Of a stretch of DNA of 64,000 nt, positions 34,111 through 42,242 are shown piece by piece. Within the stretch, counting starts at the first letter, position 1. Every line of letters starts with the position of its first letter. The notes under the pieces were generated by a model that worked only from the letters and a program-made list of their open reading frames with translations, searched no databases and was not told where the DNA came from. Made by a program: the position numbers and the translations under genes. Origin of the DNA: [Clostridium] citroniae WAL-17108 (GTDB lineage Bacteria; Bacillota; Clostridia; Lachnospirales; Lachnospiraceae); assembly GCF_000233455.1 (NCBI RefSeq), contig NZ_JH376421.1:186001-250000 (forward strand). Reading direction: 5' to 3'.

Positions 34111-34755
34111 CTAAATTAAAAACCCTTTCAGCCACAGCCCCAGAAACCGTCCTATGTACCTTGAAAACCATCCGATCATAAAGGCGGATATCAATGTCCC
34201 TTCCCTTACACCCTCAATCCTACCCAGGCATATCAGGGAAATGATTAAAGCCAGGACCACCATAGAGCTGTCAAACAAGATTTTGCATATGCCAAATTCC
34301 AGGCGGGTAAGCCTTTGGATACAGACTGCCACCCCTTCTCCGGGCAGCATCCCAAATTCAGACATTACCACGCCACAGACCCCGGCTGCCAGTACAAAAC
34401 AGCCAAATATCAGGTACAACATCCTGAACAAATAGCTTTGTGGAACAAACCCCCCAAACATGAAACCGGTAAGGTCAATGAGTACTGCAAACACCGAGCT
34501 TAAAATAAACTGGGTCAAAAACCTGGACAGCGTATATTCCTTTTTCATTACCAGCTTCTGCATGATATAAAAGATTACATTAAAGTACATGGTACATGCC
34601 CCCAGCGATTGTCCTACTACAAAGGAAAATGCATAAGGCGCGGATGTGATAGGTGAAATTCCCAGATTACATACCTTTACTACGGTTATACCTGAAGCGT
34701 ATACAAAAGAACCTGCAAAACATATGGACATTTTTTTAAATAAATTCTTCTCCAT
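34111..34755 (-). CDS. YczE/YitT-like integral membrane protein
   Basis: 214 residues, about five to six transmembrane helices. Blocks such as GITVVKVCNLGISPITSAPYAFS and SEFGMLPGEGVAVCIQRL fit the YczE (YyaS/YitT) family, whose members are found beside secondary-metabolite or nutrient genes without a proven function. It is transcribed away from the dehydratase operon, from its own predicted sigma-54 promoter P4, so it should be switched on together with the pathway. A transport or accessory role is inferred. Confidence 0.8.
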   Translation of the reverse strand: MEKNLFKKMSICFAGSFVYASGITVVKVCNLGISPITSAPYAFSFVVGQSLGACTMYFNVIFYIMQKLVMKKEYTLSRFLTQFILSSVFAVLIDLTGFMFGGFVPQSYLFRMLYLIFGCFVLAAGVCGVVMSEFGMLPGEGVAVCIQRLTRLEFGICKILFDSSMVVLALIISLICLGRIEGVREGTLISAFMIGWFSRYIGRFLGLWLKGFLI

Positions 34756-34808
34756 CGGATACCTCCTCTTTATTTGTACATTTAAATTTCTGCCCGGGAA
34801 TTATTATC

Positions 34809-34825
34809 AGCAATTTAAATGCCAA
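34809..34825 (-). promoter_or_regulatory. Sigma-54 promoter P4 (YczE-like gene)
   Basis: Minus strand TTGGCATTTAAATTGCT: TGGCAT, 5-base spacer, TTGCT, about 55 bases upstream of the ATG at 34755. Confidence 0.7.
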
Positions 34826-34835
34826 TGGATTTTAC

Positions 34836-34852
34836 TGTATGTTTTCTATACA
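34836..34852. promoter_or_regulatory. Candidate upstream activating sequence for P3
   Basis: TGTAT-N7-ATACA with exact half-sites, centred about 82 bases upstream of the P3 -24 box and in the shared region between the divergent promoters P3 and P4. Same half-sites and spacing as the site at 28550-28566. Confidence 0.4.
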
Positions 34853-34924
34853 TTAATTTTTATAATCATTCCATATCTATACAATCATCTTTTCATGATC
34901 CCCCATATTTCACGTTTTAAATAA

Positions 34925-34941
34925 CTGGCACAGTTCTTGCT
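34925..34941 (+). promoter_or_regulatory. Sigma-54 promoter P3 (dehydratase operon)
   Basis: CTGGCACAGTTCTTGCT: -24 element TGGCAC (perfect consensus), 5-base spacer, -12 element TTGCT. Transcription would start near 34953, giving an 80-base leader before the first dehydratase gene. Confidence 0.85.
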
Positions 34942-35032
34942 CTTTAAATGCATTGAAAAGGGGATACGGTTATTCCGCCCCATAAATGGTAATTTTTTAA
35001 CAAGCAAATAAATTTTAAGGAGGATTTACTTT

Positions 35033-36649
35033 ATGGCAATTGGAACTTATGAACAATATAAGGAACGGCTTCTCAAAATGAAACCCAATGTCTACCTGAA
35101 CGGGAAATGTGTGGACCGTTCCAATGGCAAAGAGGGCGAGGAGAGAGACCTGGCGGACTGGATCAAGGGAGGCACCTATGTCATGAAGCAGTGCTATGAC
35201 GTGGCCAACAACCCCAAGTATGAGGATGTCTGTGTGACCACATCTCATATCAATGGTGAAAGGATCAACCGCTGCACCCATATCCACCACAGCATGGATG
35301 ACCTGCTGAAGAAACAGCTGATGACACGCCTGATCTGCCAGCATGTGGGCGGATGTATGCAGCGCTGTATGGGAACGGACGCCATGAACGCCCTGTACTC
35401 CGTGACATATGACTGTGATGAAGCCTGCGGCACCGAGTACCACAAGCGCCTGCTTGCCTATATTGAGTACTGCCAGAAATATGACCTGATCTGCAACTGT
35501 GCCCAGACCGATGTAAAGGGTTCCCGCAATCCAAAATACAAACGCGCCCACATGCAGCCTGATCCCGACTCCTTTGTACATGTGGTGGAGACAGACGTGG
35601 ACGGCACCGGTGTGGACGGCAAACCGTGCAAGGGCATTATCGTGCGGGGTGCAAAGATCTGTAACTCCTGCGCGCCTTACGTAGATGAGATCATTGTAAA
35701 CCCAACCAAGTTCATGAGCCAGGATGACAGCGACTACGCGGTTGCATTTGCCCTTCCGGCCGACTGGGACGGCGTAAAGCTGATGGCCCTTCCGGGACTG
35801 CACCACAAACGCACCCACCTGGACGCGCCCTATGCGCAGATCGGAGATGTGGAAAGCCTTACCATTTTTGACGACTGTTTTGTACCCTATGACCGCGTAT
35901 TTATGTGCGGCCGCGACCACGAGGGCGTTGCCCGCTACGCAGGCTATCTGGCTCTGATGTTTGCACACTATCACCGCCATTCCTACACCGGATGTAAAAC
36001 CGCCGTATCCGAGGTGATCGCTTCCCAGGCAGCCCTTGTGGCCGATGTGAACGACATTGCAAGGGAATCCCATGTACGTGAGAAGATCTGCGATATCATC
36101 CAGACAGCAGAGCTGGTATTTGCCGCAGGCGAGGCCGCCGCCCACCACGCAATGGAATTTCCGTCCGGTCAGTGGGTTCCCGATGAGGTTCTGACCAATG
36201 CCGGGCGCCGTCTGGCAGGACACAACATGTACCATGAGTATGAGACACTGGCTGACCTGACCGGCGGAGTCTGCGCATCCCTGCCCACCGAGGAGAGCTT
36301 CTTTGCCCCGGAGACAGCCGAGCTGTGCAACAAATACATCCGCCGCAACCCGGCCTACAGCGCAGAGGACACCCACCGAGTCATGCGCATGATGGAAAAT
36401 AAGCTGTGCGATTCCTACGAAGCCGCCCAGGCCGTGGCAGGCGTACACGGAGGCGGTTCCCCATTAATGGAAACCATCACACTCATGAGCCGTTATGACC
36501 TGGAGGAATTGAAAAAGATCGCAAAATACCTGGCCGGTATTCCCGGTTATGAGAAATGTCCGCGCTACGAGCGCAGCGCCCACACGGCAACACCAAGGGC
36601 AATGCTTGCCAAATTTGACGCCATTTCGTCTAAAAAAGTAAATAAATAA
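35033..36649 (+). CDS. FAD/[4Fe-4S] dehydratase, 4-hydroxybutyryl-CoA dehydratase (AbfD)-like, copy 1
   Basis: 538 residues; annotated by homology these proteins are usually called 4-hydroxyphenylacetate 3-hydroxylase family. The residues that bind the iron-sulfur cluster in clostridial AbfD are all present: C108 and C112 (CMQRC), H314 and C321 (HRHSYTGCK). Q110, E274, Y318 and K322 also match AbfD catalytic positions. An O2-using monooxygenase would not need them. AbfD E455, by my alignment from memory, is Ala469 here. The protein is about 48 residues longer than AbfD, mostly a C-terminal tail. It likely performs a ketyl-radical dehydration of a hydroxyacyl-CoA. First gene behind sigma-54 promoter P3; AAGGAGG ribosome site. 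Confidence 0.85.
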   Translation: MAIGTYEQYKERLLKMKPNVYLNGKCVDRSNGKEGEERDLADWIKGGTYVMKQCYDVANNPKYEDVCVTTSHINGERINRCTHIHHSMDDLLKKQLMTRLICQHVGGCMQRCMGTDAMNALYSVTYDCDEACGTEYHKRLLAYIEYCQKYDLICNCAQTDVKGSRNPKYKRAHMQPDPDSFVHVVETDVDGTGVDGKPCKGIIVRGAKICNSCAPYVDEIIVNPTKFMSQDDSDYAVAFALPADWDGVKLMALPGLHHKRTHLDAPYAQIGDVESLTIFDDCFVPYDRVFMCGRDHEGVARYAGYLALMFAHYHRHSYTGCKTAVSEVIASQAALVADVNDIARESHVREKICDIIQTAELVFAAGEAAAHHAMEFPSGQWVPDEVLTNAGRRLAGHNMYHEYETLADLTGGVCASLPTEESFFAPETAELCNKYIRRNPAYSAEDTHRVMRMMENKLCDSYEAAQAVAGVHGGGSPLMETITLMSRYDLEELKKIAKYLAGIPGYEKCPRYERSAHTATPRAMLAKFDAISSKKVNK

Positions 36650-36684
36650 AAAAAGGAAATAAAAAGAAAAGGAAGGTATAAGCC

Positions 36685-38304
36685 ATGGCAATCGGTACAT
36701 ATGAACAGTATAAAGAGCGTCTCCTGAAAATGAAACCCAATGTATATCTCAACGGAACATGCGTGGACCGTTCCAATGGAAAGGAAGGTCCGGAACGTGA
36801 TCTGGCCGACTGGATCAAGGGCGGCACCTATGTAATGAAGCAGTGTTATGATGTGGCCAATGATCCCGACTATGCGGATGTATGCATCACCACCTCCCAC
36901 ATAACCGGGGAAAAGATCAACCGATGCACCCATATCCACCACAGCCAGGAGGATCTGTTAAAAAAGCAGCTGATGACGCGTCTGATCTGCCACCGCGTGG
37001 GCGGATGCATGCAGCGCTGTATGGGAACGGACGCCATGAACGCCCTGTTCTCCGTCACCTATGACTGTGACCAGGCATGCGGCACCGAGTACCATCAACG
37101 ACTGTTAAACTATATTGAATACTGCCAGAAATACGACCTGATCTGCAACTGTGCCCAGACCGATGTAAAGGGCTCCCGCAATCCAAAATACAAACGCGCC
37201 TACATGCAGCCGGATCCTGATTCCTTTGTACATGTGGTGGATACGGATGTGGACGGCATTGGAGTGGACGGAAAACCTTGTAAGGGTATTATCGTCCGCG
37301 GCGCAAAGATCTGTAACTCCAATGCCCCCTACGTGGATGAGATCATTGTTAACCCGACCAAATTCATGGGACCGGATGATGCGGACTATGCGGTTGCATT
37401 TGCCCTTCCCGGAGACTGGGACGGCGTGAAGCTTATGGCCCTTCCGGGACTTCACCACAAACGCACCCACCTGGAAGCTCCCTTTGCAAAGATCGGCGAT
37501 GTGGAAAGCCTTACCATCTTTGATGACTGCTTTGTACCCTATGACCGCGTATTTATGTGCGGCCGCGACAATGAGGGAGTACCGCGCTACGCAGGCTATC
37601 TGGCGCTGATGTTTGCACACTACCACCGCCATTCCTACACCGGATGCAAGACTGCTGTTTCCGAAGTGATCGCTTCCCAGGCAGCTCTTGTAGCCGATGT
37701 GAACGACATTGCAAGAGAATCCCACGTACGCGAAAAACTCTGCGATATCATCCAGACAGCAGAGCTGGTATTTGCCGCAGGAGAAGCCTCCGCTTACCAC
37801 GCGACCCGGTTCCCCTCCGGACAGTGGGTGCCGGATGAGGTTCTGACCAATGCGGGGCGCCGACTGGCGGGACACAACATTTACCATGAGTATGAGACAC
37901 TGGCCGACCTGACCGGAGGCGTCTGCGCATCCCTGCCCACCGAGGAAAGCTTCTTTGCACCGGAGACAGCCGAGCTGTGCAACAAATACATCCGCCGCAA
38001 TCCTGCCTACAGCGCAGAGGACACCCACCGCGTTATGCGTATGATGGAAAATAAGCTCTGCGATTCCTACGAGGCCGCACAGGCCGTGGCCGGGGTTCAC
38101 GGCGGTGGATCCCCGCTGATGGAGACCATCACCATGATGAGCCGTTACGACCTGGAAGAGTTAAAAAAGATCGCAAAATACCTGGCAGGCATCCCGGGAT
38201 ACGAGGAGTGCCCGAGATATGAGCGAAGCGCCCACACAGCCACTCCGCGGGCCATGCTGGCAAAATTCGATGCTATGGCTGCCGCGAAAAAAGAAACAAA
38301 GTAA
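36685..38304 (+). CDS. FAD/[4Fe-4S] dehydratase, AbfD-like, copy 2
   Basis: 539 residues, about 92 percent identical to copy 1 (some 43 differences by my count), 35 bases downstream. All cluster ligands (C108, C112, H314, C321) and Q110, E274, Y318 and K322 are kept, and the AbfD E455 position is again Ala. Differences fall near the active site (Q103-H104 to H103-R104; Y122F; C213N), at the loop 228-233 and in the last residues. This is a tandem duplication whose copies are diverging, which suggests either two related substrates or a hetero-oligomer. Confidence 0.85.
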   Translation: MAIGTYEQYKERLLKMKPNVYLNGTCVDRSNGKEGPERDLADWIKGGTYVMKQCYDVANDPDYADVCITTSHITGEKINRCTHIHHSQEDLLKKQLMTRLICHRVGGCMQRCMGTDAMNALFSVTYDCDQACGTEYHQRLLNYIEYCQKYDLICNCAQTDVKGSRNPKYKRAYMQPDPDSFVHVVDTDVDGIGVDGKPCKGIIVRGAKICNSNAPYVDEIIVNPTKFMGPDDADYAVAFALPGDWDGVKLMALPGLHHKRTHLEAPFAKIGDVESLTIFDDCFVPYDRVFMCGRDNEGVPRYAGYLALMFAHYHRHSYTGCKTAVSEVIASQAALVADVNDIARESHVREKLCDIIQTAELVFAAGEASAYHATRFPSGQWVPDEVLTNAGRRLAGHNIYHEYETLADLTGGVCASLPTEESFFAPETAELCNKYIRRNPAYSAEDTHRVMRMMENKLCDSYEAAQAVAGVHGGGSPLMETITMMSRYDLEELKKIAKYLAGIPGYEECPRYERSAHTATPRAMLAKFDAMAAAKKETK

Positions 38305-38364
38305 AAATCCGAACAAAACGCAGCAGAGGAAGCTAGGCAATAGAAACTGAGTAGGGGATAAACC

Positions 38365-38688
38365 ATGGATGAAGAACTAAAAAAAGACATAGAAGCTGTT
38401 TTAAACTTGTTTGTACGGCCCCAGCTATCTAATCACGGCGGCGGACTGGAGGTCATTGACCTGGACCAGGACGGCATACTATGGATCGAAATGCAGGGCG
38501 AATGCGCGGGATGCCCGTCAGCCGATGAAACTGCCAAGAGCCTGGTTCAAAAGGAACTGGTAACCCGCATTCCACAGATCCGGGGAGTGGAAATCGACTC
38601 CGGGATCAGCGGTGAGATCATTGAGGAGGCCATGAAGCTTTTCACCCATGGCACAGACGGCCGTACAAATAAGAACCATAAAAGTTAA
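38365..38688 (+). CDS. NifU-like iron-sulfur scaffold/carrier (NifU C-terminal domain)
   Basis: 107 residues. Single NifU domain with the paired cysteines C47 and C50 in GECAGCPSADET and the preceding LSNHGGGLEVIDLDQDG block. Such proteins hold and deliver Fe-S clusters. Its place 60 bases after two dehydratase genes, before a terminator, suggests it loads their [4Fe-4S] clusters, and supports the cluster assignment. The C-terminal tail after about residue 95 is polar and probably disordered. Confidence 0.92.
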   Translation: MDEELKKDIEAVLNLFVRPQLSNHGGGLEVIDLDQDGILWIEMQGECAGCPSADETAKSLVQKELVTRIPQIRGVEIDSGISGEIIEEAMKLFTHGTDGRTNKNHKS

Positions 38689-38748
38689 AACAATTACAAT
38701 GATGTGATTTCTTCATTATCACTTAAGAACCGTTTTGTTTTAAAACCG

Positions 38749-38790
38749 GCAAAACCCCTGTATCCTGATTCCACAGGACAAGGGGTTTTG
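38749..38790 (+). terminator. Terminator of the dehydratase operon
   Basis: Imperfect hairpin: GCAAAACCCCTG pairs with CAAGGGGTTTTG, and TCCTG with CAGGA inside. It follows the NifU-like gene by about 60 bases. Confidence 0.6.
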
Positions 38791-38857
38791 TCATCTCTTA
38801 AGGGAACGTTTCTTTGATGAGAATTTCCCGGAGAAAAGATTCCTGGAGGACAATTTG

Positions 38858-39823
38858 ATGAAAACAAAAATAACAGAGATGCTTCACATTAAACACCCCA
38901 TCATCCAGGGCGGAATGCAAAATATCGCATATCCCGTCCTTGCCGCGGCCGTCTCCAACGCAGGAGGCCTGGGCACCATCAACGCCACCAATTACAAGAC
39001 CCCGGATTCCTTCCATAAGGCCATCCGGGAGATGAAGCAGCTCACGGACAAACCCTTCTGTGTCAACATAAGCATTCTGCCTGACCTGGATGCCGGGGAT
39101 CATGTGCGGCAGTTCATCCACATCTGCGGCATGGAACAGGTAGCGGCAATCGAGACAGCCGGCACAAAGCCGGACAAACTGGTCCCCCTCATCCATGGTG
39201 CCGGCATCATCCATATCCATAAGGTTCCCGCGGCCCGCTACGGAGTCAGCGCCCAATCCTGCGGAGTGGATGCCGTAACCGCGGTGGGCTATGAATGCGG
39301 CGGCCATCCCGGCATGGACGGCATTGGAACTATGGTCCTGGCCAACGAAGCCTCCCGGAGCCTGCATATTCCCGTGATCGCGGGCGGCGGGATCGTGGAC
39401 GGGCGGGGCATTGCAGCCGCCCTTGCCCTGGGGGCTGAAGCCGTTGTCATGGGAACCCGTTTCCTGGCTACCACTGAAGCGCCCATCAGCCAAAACCACA
39501 AAGAATGGATTACCCATTCCACGGAGACCAGCACCATCCTGATCCAAAAAAGTATCCGCAACATGATGCGCGCCGCAGACAACAACGCCGCCCGCACATG
39601 CCTTGACATGGAGGATCAGGGTGCTTCCCTGCAGGAACTCATGTCCGTGATATCCGGCGCCAAAGGCAAAGAAGCGTACAAGACCGGCAGGCTGGAGGAC
39701 GGAATATTCCCCATAGGGATGGGATGCTGCCTGATCCGGGATATAAAACCAGTGGGTGAGGTAATGAAGGAACTGGTGGAAGAAATGGGGCATGCGCTCG
39801 GGTCCGTGGCGGAGCGGATGTAG
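38858..39823 (+). CDS. NAD(P)H-dependent flavin oxidoreductase / nitronate monooxygenase family
   Basis: 321 residues from ATG at 38858 with GGAGGA 7 bases upstream. TIM-barrel FMN protein: HPIIQGGMQNIAYPVLAAAVSNAGGLGTI at the N-terminus, GYECGGHPG, IPVIAGGGIVDGRGIAAALALGAEAVVMGTRFL for FMN phosphate binding. The family includes nitronate monooxygenase and FabK-type enoyl-ACP reductases, and members are often misnamed. It follows the dehydratase operon terminator and has no sigma-54 promoter, so membership of the regulon is uncertain; read-through is possible. Confidence 0.85.
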   Translation: MKTKITEMLHIKHPIIQGGMQNIAYPVLAAAVSNAGGLGTINATNYKTPDSFHKAIREMKQLTDKPFCVNISILPDLDAGDHVRQFIHICGMEQVAAIETAGTKPDKLVPLIHGAGIIHIHKVPAARYGVSAQSCGVDAVTAVGYECGGHPGMDGIGTMVLANEASRSLHIPVIAGGGIVDGRGIAAALALGAEAVVMGTRFLATTEAPISQNHKEWITHSTETSTILIQKSIRNMMRAADNNAARTCLDMEDQGASLQELMSVISGAKGKEAYKTGRLEDGIFPIGMGCCLIRDIKPVGEVMKELVEEMGHALGSVAERM

Positions 39824-39826
39824 GGT

Positions 39827-39943
39827 GGAAAATCTAAGGCCGCGGGATTTTGCTAAAAAGACGAAACGTGCCAAAACTCCCTTTGCTCAAACAATGGCAC
39901 GTTTCACCTTAACGCAAAATCCCGGCAGCCTAAAATTCTCAGT
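39827..39943. repeat. Long two-stem palindrome between convergent genes
   Basis: Outer arms CGGGATTTTGC (39843-39853) and its complement (39914-39924) pair perfectly, with partial pairing further out to 39827 and 39943. An inner stem pairs GAAACGTGCCA (39863-39873) with 39895-39905. It lies between the ends of the flavin oxidoreductase and polyphosphate kinase genes, so a bidirectional terminator is likely, but its length also fits a small non-autonomous mobile palindrome. No sequence in common with the copy A/B/C repeat. Confidence 0.6.
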
Positions 39944-39975
39944 CCCTGCAAATGCAAACCGTCTTCTCGGTTCTA

Positions 39976-42240
39976 TCAGACTCCGCTGCTCTCTATGGGC
40001 TTAAACACCCTGGCCCTGGCCGGATCTTCCTCCTCCATGGACGCTTTTGCCGCTGCCATGGCCTCCCGGCAGAACTGCTCCTGGGAGTTGACCAGCACTT
40101 TGCCGCGTTTGTCCTCTTTTTCATAGGTACCGTCAGGCTGCAGGATATGCGCTTTTACATTGTCCTCCAGCTCCAGTTCCAGGATATGGATAACATTTTC
40201 ACGTAATTCCTCGTTTTCCACCGGGAACATGATCTCCACACGGCGGTCCAGGTTCCTGGGCATCCAGTCGGCGCTGCCCATGTATACCTCAGGGCTTCCA
40301 TCGTTAAGGAAATAGAAGATCCTGCTGTGTTCCAGGAAGTTGCCCACAATGGAGCGGACCGATATATTCTCACTTAAGCCCGGTACGCCTGCTTTCAGAC
40401 AGCAGATGCCCCTGATGATCATCTCGATCTTGACGCCGGCGCAGGATGCCTCGTACAATGCGGTTATGATCTCCTTGTCGCAAAGGGAGTTCATCTTTGC
40501 CATGATGTGGGCCGGACGTCCCTCCCTGGCATGGTCGGCCTCCCTGCGTATCATTCGCAGGAACCGTGCCCGAAGCCACAGGGGGGCCACCGAAAGCTTA
40601 TTCCAGGCCAATGGCTCAGAATAACCTGACAGCATGTTAAACACAGCGGTTGCATCCTCCCCGATCTGCGGGTCGCAGGTGAGGATACCGCAGTCAGTAT
40701 ACAGCTTGGCTGTGGAGTCATTGTAATTCCCCGTACCCAGATGGACGTAGCGCCGGATCCCCTCATCTTCCATCCTGACCACCAGGGTTATCTTGCTGTG
40801 GGTCTTAAGGCCCACCAGCCCGTAGATCACATGACAGCCTGCTTTCTCCAGCATCTTGGCCCAGTTAATGTTGTTCTCCTCATCAAAACGCGCCTTCAGC
40901 TCCACCAGGACCGAAACCTGCTTTCCATTATCCGCCGCCTCTGCAAGGGCGGCAATAATGGGCGAATTGCCGCTGACACGGTACAGGGTCTGCTTGATGG
41001 CCAGAACCTCGGGATCCCTGGCAGCGCTTCGCACAAAGCCCACCACCGGGTCAAAACTCTGATATGGATGGTGAAGGAGGATATCTCCTTTTCTTATGTT
41101 GGTAAATATATCGTCATCATTCATCAGCGCAGGAACCGGCTGGGGAATATATCTGGGGGCTTTAAAATGCTCAAAACCATCCAGCCCGTACATTTTCATA
41201 AGGAAGGTGAGATCCAGGGGGCCGTTGATTCCAAATATATCCTGATTGCTGATGGACAGTTCCTTTTTGAGGATCTTCAGAAGCCTTTTATCCACATTGT
41301 CCTCTATCTCCAGACGGATCGCTTCGCCCCATTGGCGCTTTTTCAGCTGTTTCTGGATCTCCTCCAAAAGGTCCACCGCCTCTTCCTCGTCAATGGTGAG
41401 ATCCGCATTCCTCATAATACGGAATGGATGGGATACCACAATGCCGTAATTGAGGAAAAGGGCGGGCATGTTCCGCTCAATAATCTCCTCCAGAAGAATG
41501 ACCACCCGCTGCTCCTTTCCGTCCCCATCCACCTTTCGCGGAAGTTCCACGATCCGTGGGATAACGGAAGGCACCTGGACCATTGCAAACTCCAGTTCCT
41601 CTTCTGTCTGTTCCGCTTTTTTCTTTCTCAGAAGCGCCGCGATGTTAAGGGTCTTGTTGCGGATCAGGGGAAACGGCCTGGACGAATCAAACGCCATGGG
41701 AGTCAGTACCGGGTACACATTCTTTTTAAAGTATTCGTCTGCAAATGCAGCCTCATCCTCTGAGAGTTCCTCATGCTCTGTAATCACCCGGAGGCCGTTG
41801 GCCTTGAGAGTGGGAAGCAGGGAACGGTTGTAGGTAGAATATTGCATATCCACCAGCTGATGTGTCTTTTCGCTGATCTGGTCCAGCTGTTCCTGGGGAG
41901 TCAGGCCCGCAATGTCCGGTTTTGTGTATTTTGCATGGACCATGTCCTTTAAGGAAGCCACCCGGACCATATAGAATTCGTCCAGGTTCGAGGCTGTGAT
42001 ACTCAGGAATTTAAGGCGCTCGAACAAAGGCAGTGTCTTATCCCTGGCCTCGCTGAGCACCCTGTAGTTAAACTCCAGCCAGCTCAGTTCACGGTTTACA
42101 TAATTATTGGAATCCGCCGCAAAATCCACCGCAGCGGTCTCAGGTACGGCTGTTTTTGTTTTGGCTGCCTTTGGCTTTCCGGTCTGCTGTTTTCCGGCAG
42201 ACTGCTTTCCACTCTGCTGTTTTCCAACTGATTCTGCCAT
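39976..42240 (-). CDS. ppk1: Polyphosphate kinase 1
   Basis: 754 residues. PPK1 domains in order: N-terminal domain from YVNRELSWLEFNYRVL, middle domain, and two C-terminal phospholipase-D-like domains with the autophosphorylated histidine region THSKITLVVRMEDEGIRRYVHLGTGNYND and HSRIFYFLNDGSPEVYMGSADWMPRNLDRRVE. It makes polyphosphate from ATP reversibly. The first 40 residues are an unusual Lys/Gln/Gly/Ser-rich tail with repeated Gly-Lys-Gln units, probably disordered. Two bases separate it from the Ppx/GppA gene upstream: synthesis and breakdown of polyphosphate are co-transcribed. Confidence 0.96.
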   Translation of the reverse strand: MAESVGKQQSGKQSAGKQQTGKPKAAKTKTAVPETAAVDFAADSNNYVNRELSWLEFNYRVLSEARDKTLPLFERLKFLSITASNLDEFYMVRVASLKDMVHAKYTKPDIAGLTPQEQLDQISEKTHQLVDMQYSTYNRSLLPTLKANGLRVITEHEELSEDEAAFADEYFKKNVYPVLTPMAFDSSRPFPLIRNKTLNIAALLRKKKAEQTEEELEFAMVQVPSVIPRIVELPRKVDGDGKEQRVVILLEEIIERNMPALFLNYGIVVSHPFRIMRNADLTIDEEEAVDLLEEIQKQLKKRQWGEAIRLEIEDNVDKRLLKILKKELSISNQDIFGINGPLDLTFLMKMYGLDGFEHFKAPRYIPQPVPALMNDDDIFTNIRKGDILLHHPYQSFDPVVGFVRSAARDPEVLAIKQTLYRVSGNSPIIAALAEAADNGKQVSVLVELKARFDEENNINWAKMLEKAGCHVIYGLVGLKTHSKITLVVRMEDEGIRRYVHLGTGNYNDSTAKLYTDCGILTCDPQIGEDATAVFNMLSGYSEPLAWNKLSVAPLWLRARFLRMIRREADHAREGRPAHIMAKMNSLCDKEIITALYEASCAGVKIEMIIRGICCLKAGVPGLSENISVRSIVGNFLEHSRIFYFLNDGSPEVYMGSADWMPRNLDRRVEIMFPVENEELRENVIHILELELEDNVKAHILQPDGTYEKEDKRGKVLVNSQEQFCREAMAAAKASMEEEDPARARVFKPIESSGV

Positions 42241-42242
42241 AA

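Noticed and set aside
35015-36448. Long minus-strand open frame of 477 codons opposite dehydratase copy 1 (and a similar one opposite copy 2)
   Set aside because: It is the antisense shadow of a strongly biased coding gene, has no ribosome site and no recognisable domain; the plus-strand protein keeps all family motifs.
35033-38304. Annotation of the twin genes as 4-hydroxyphenylacetate 3-monooxygenases
   Set aside because: Both keep the four Fe-S ligands specific to the dehydratase branch and sit beside a NifU-like carrier in an anaerobic setting.
38798-39874. Minus-strand frame of 358 codons opposite the flavin oxidoreductase
   Set aside because: Shadow frame; the plus-strand product has a clear ribosome site and FMN motifs.
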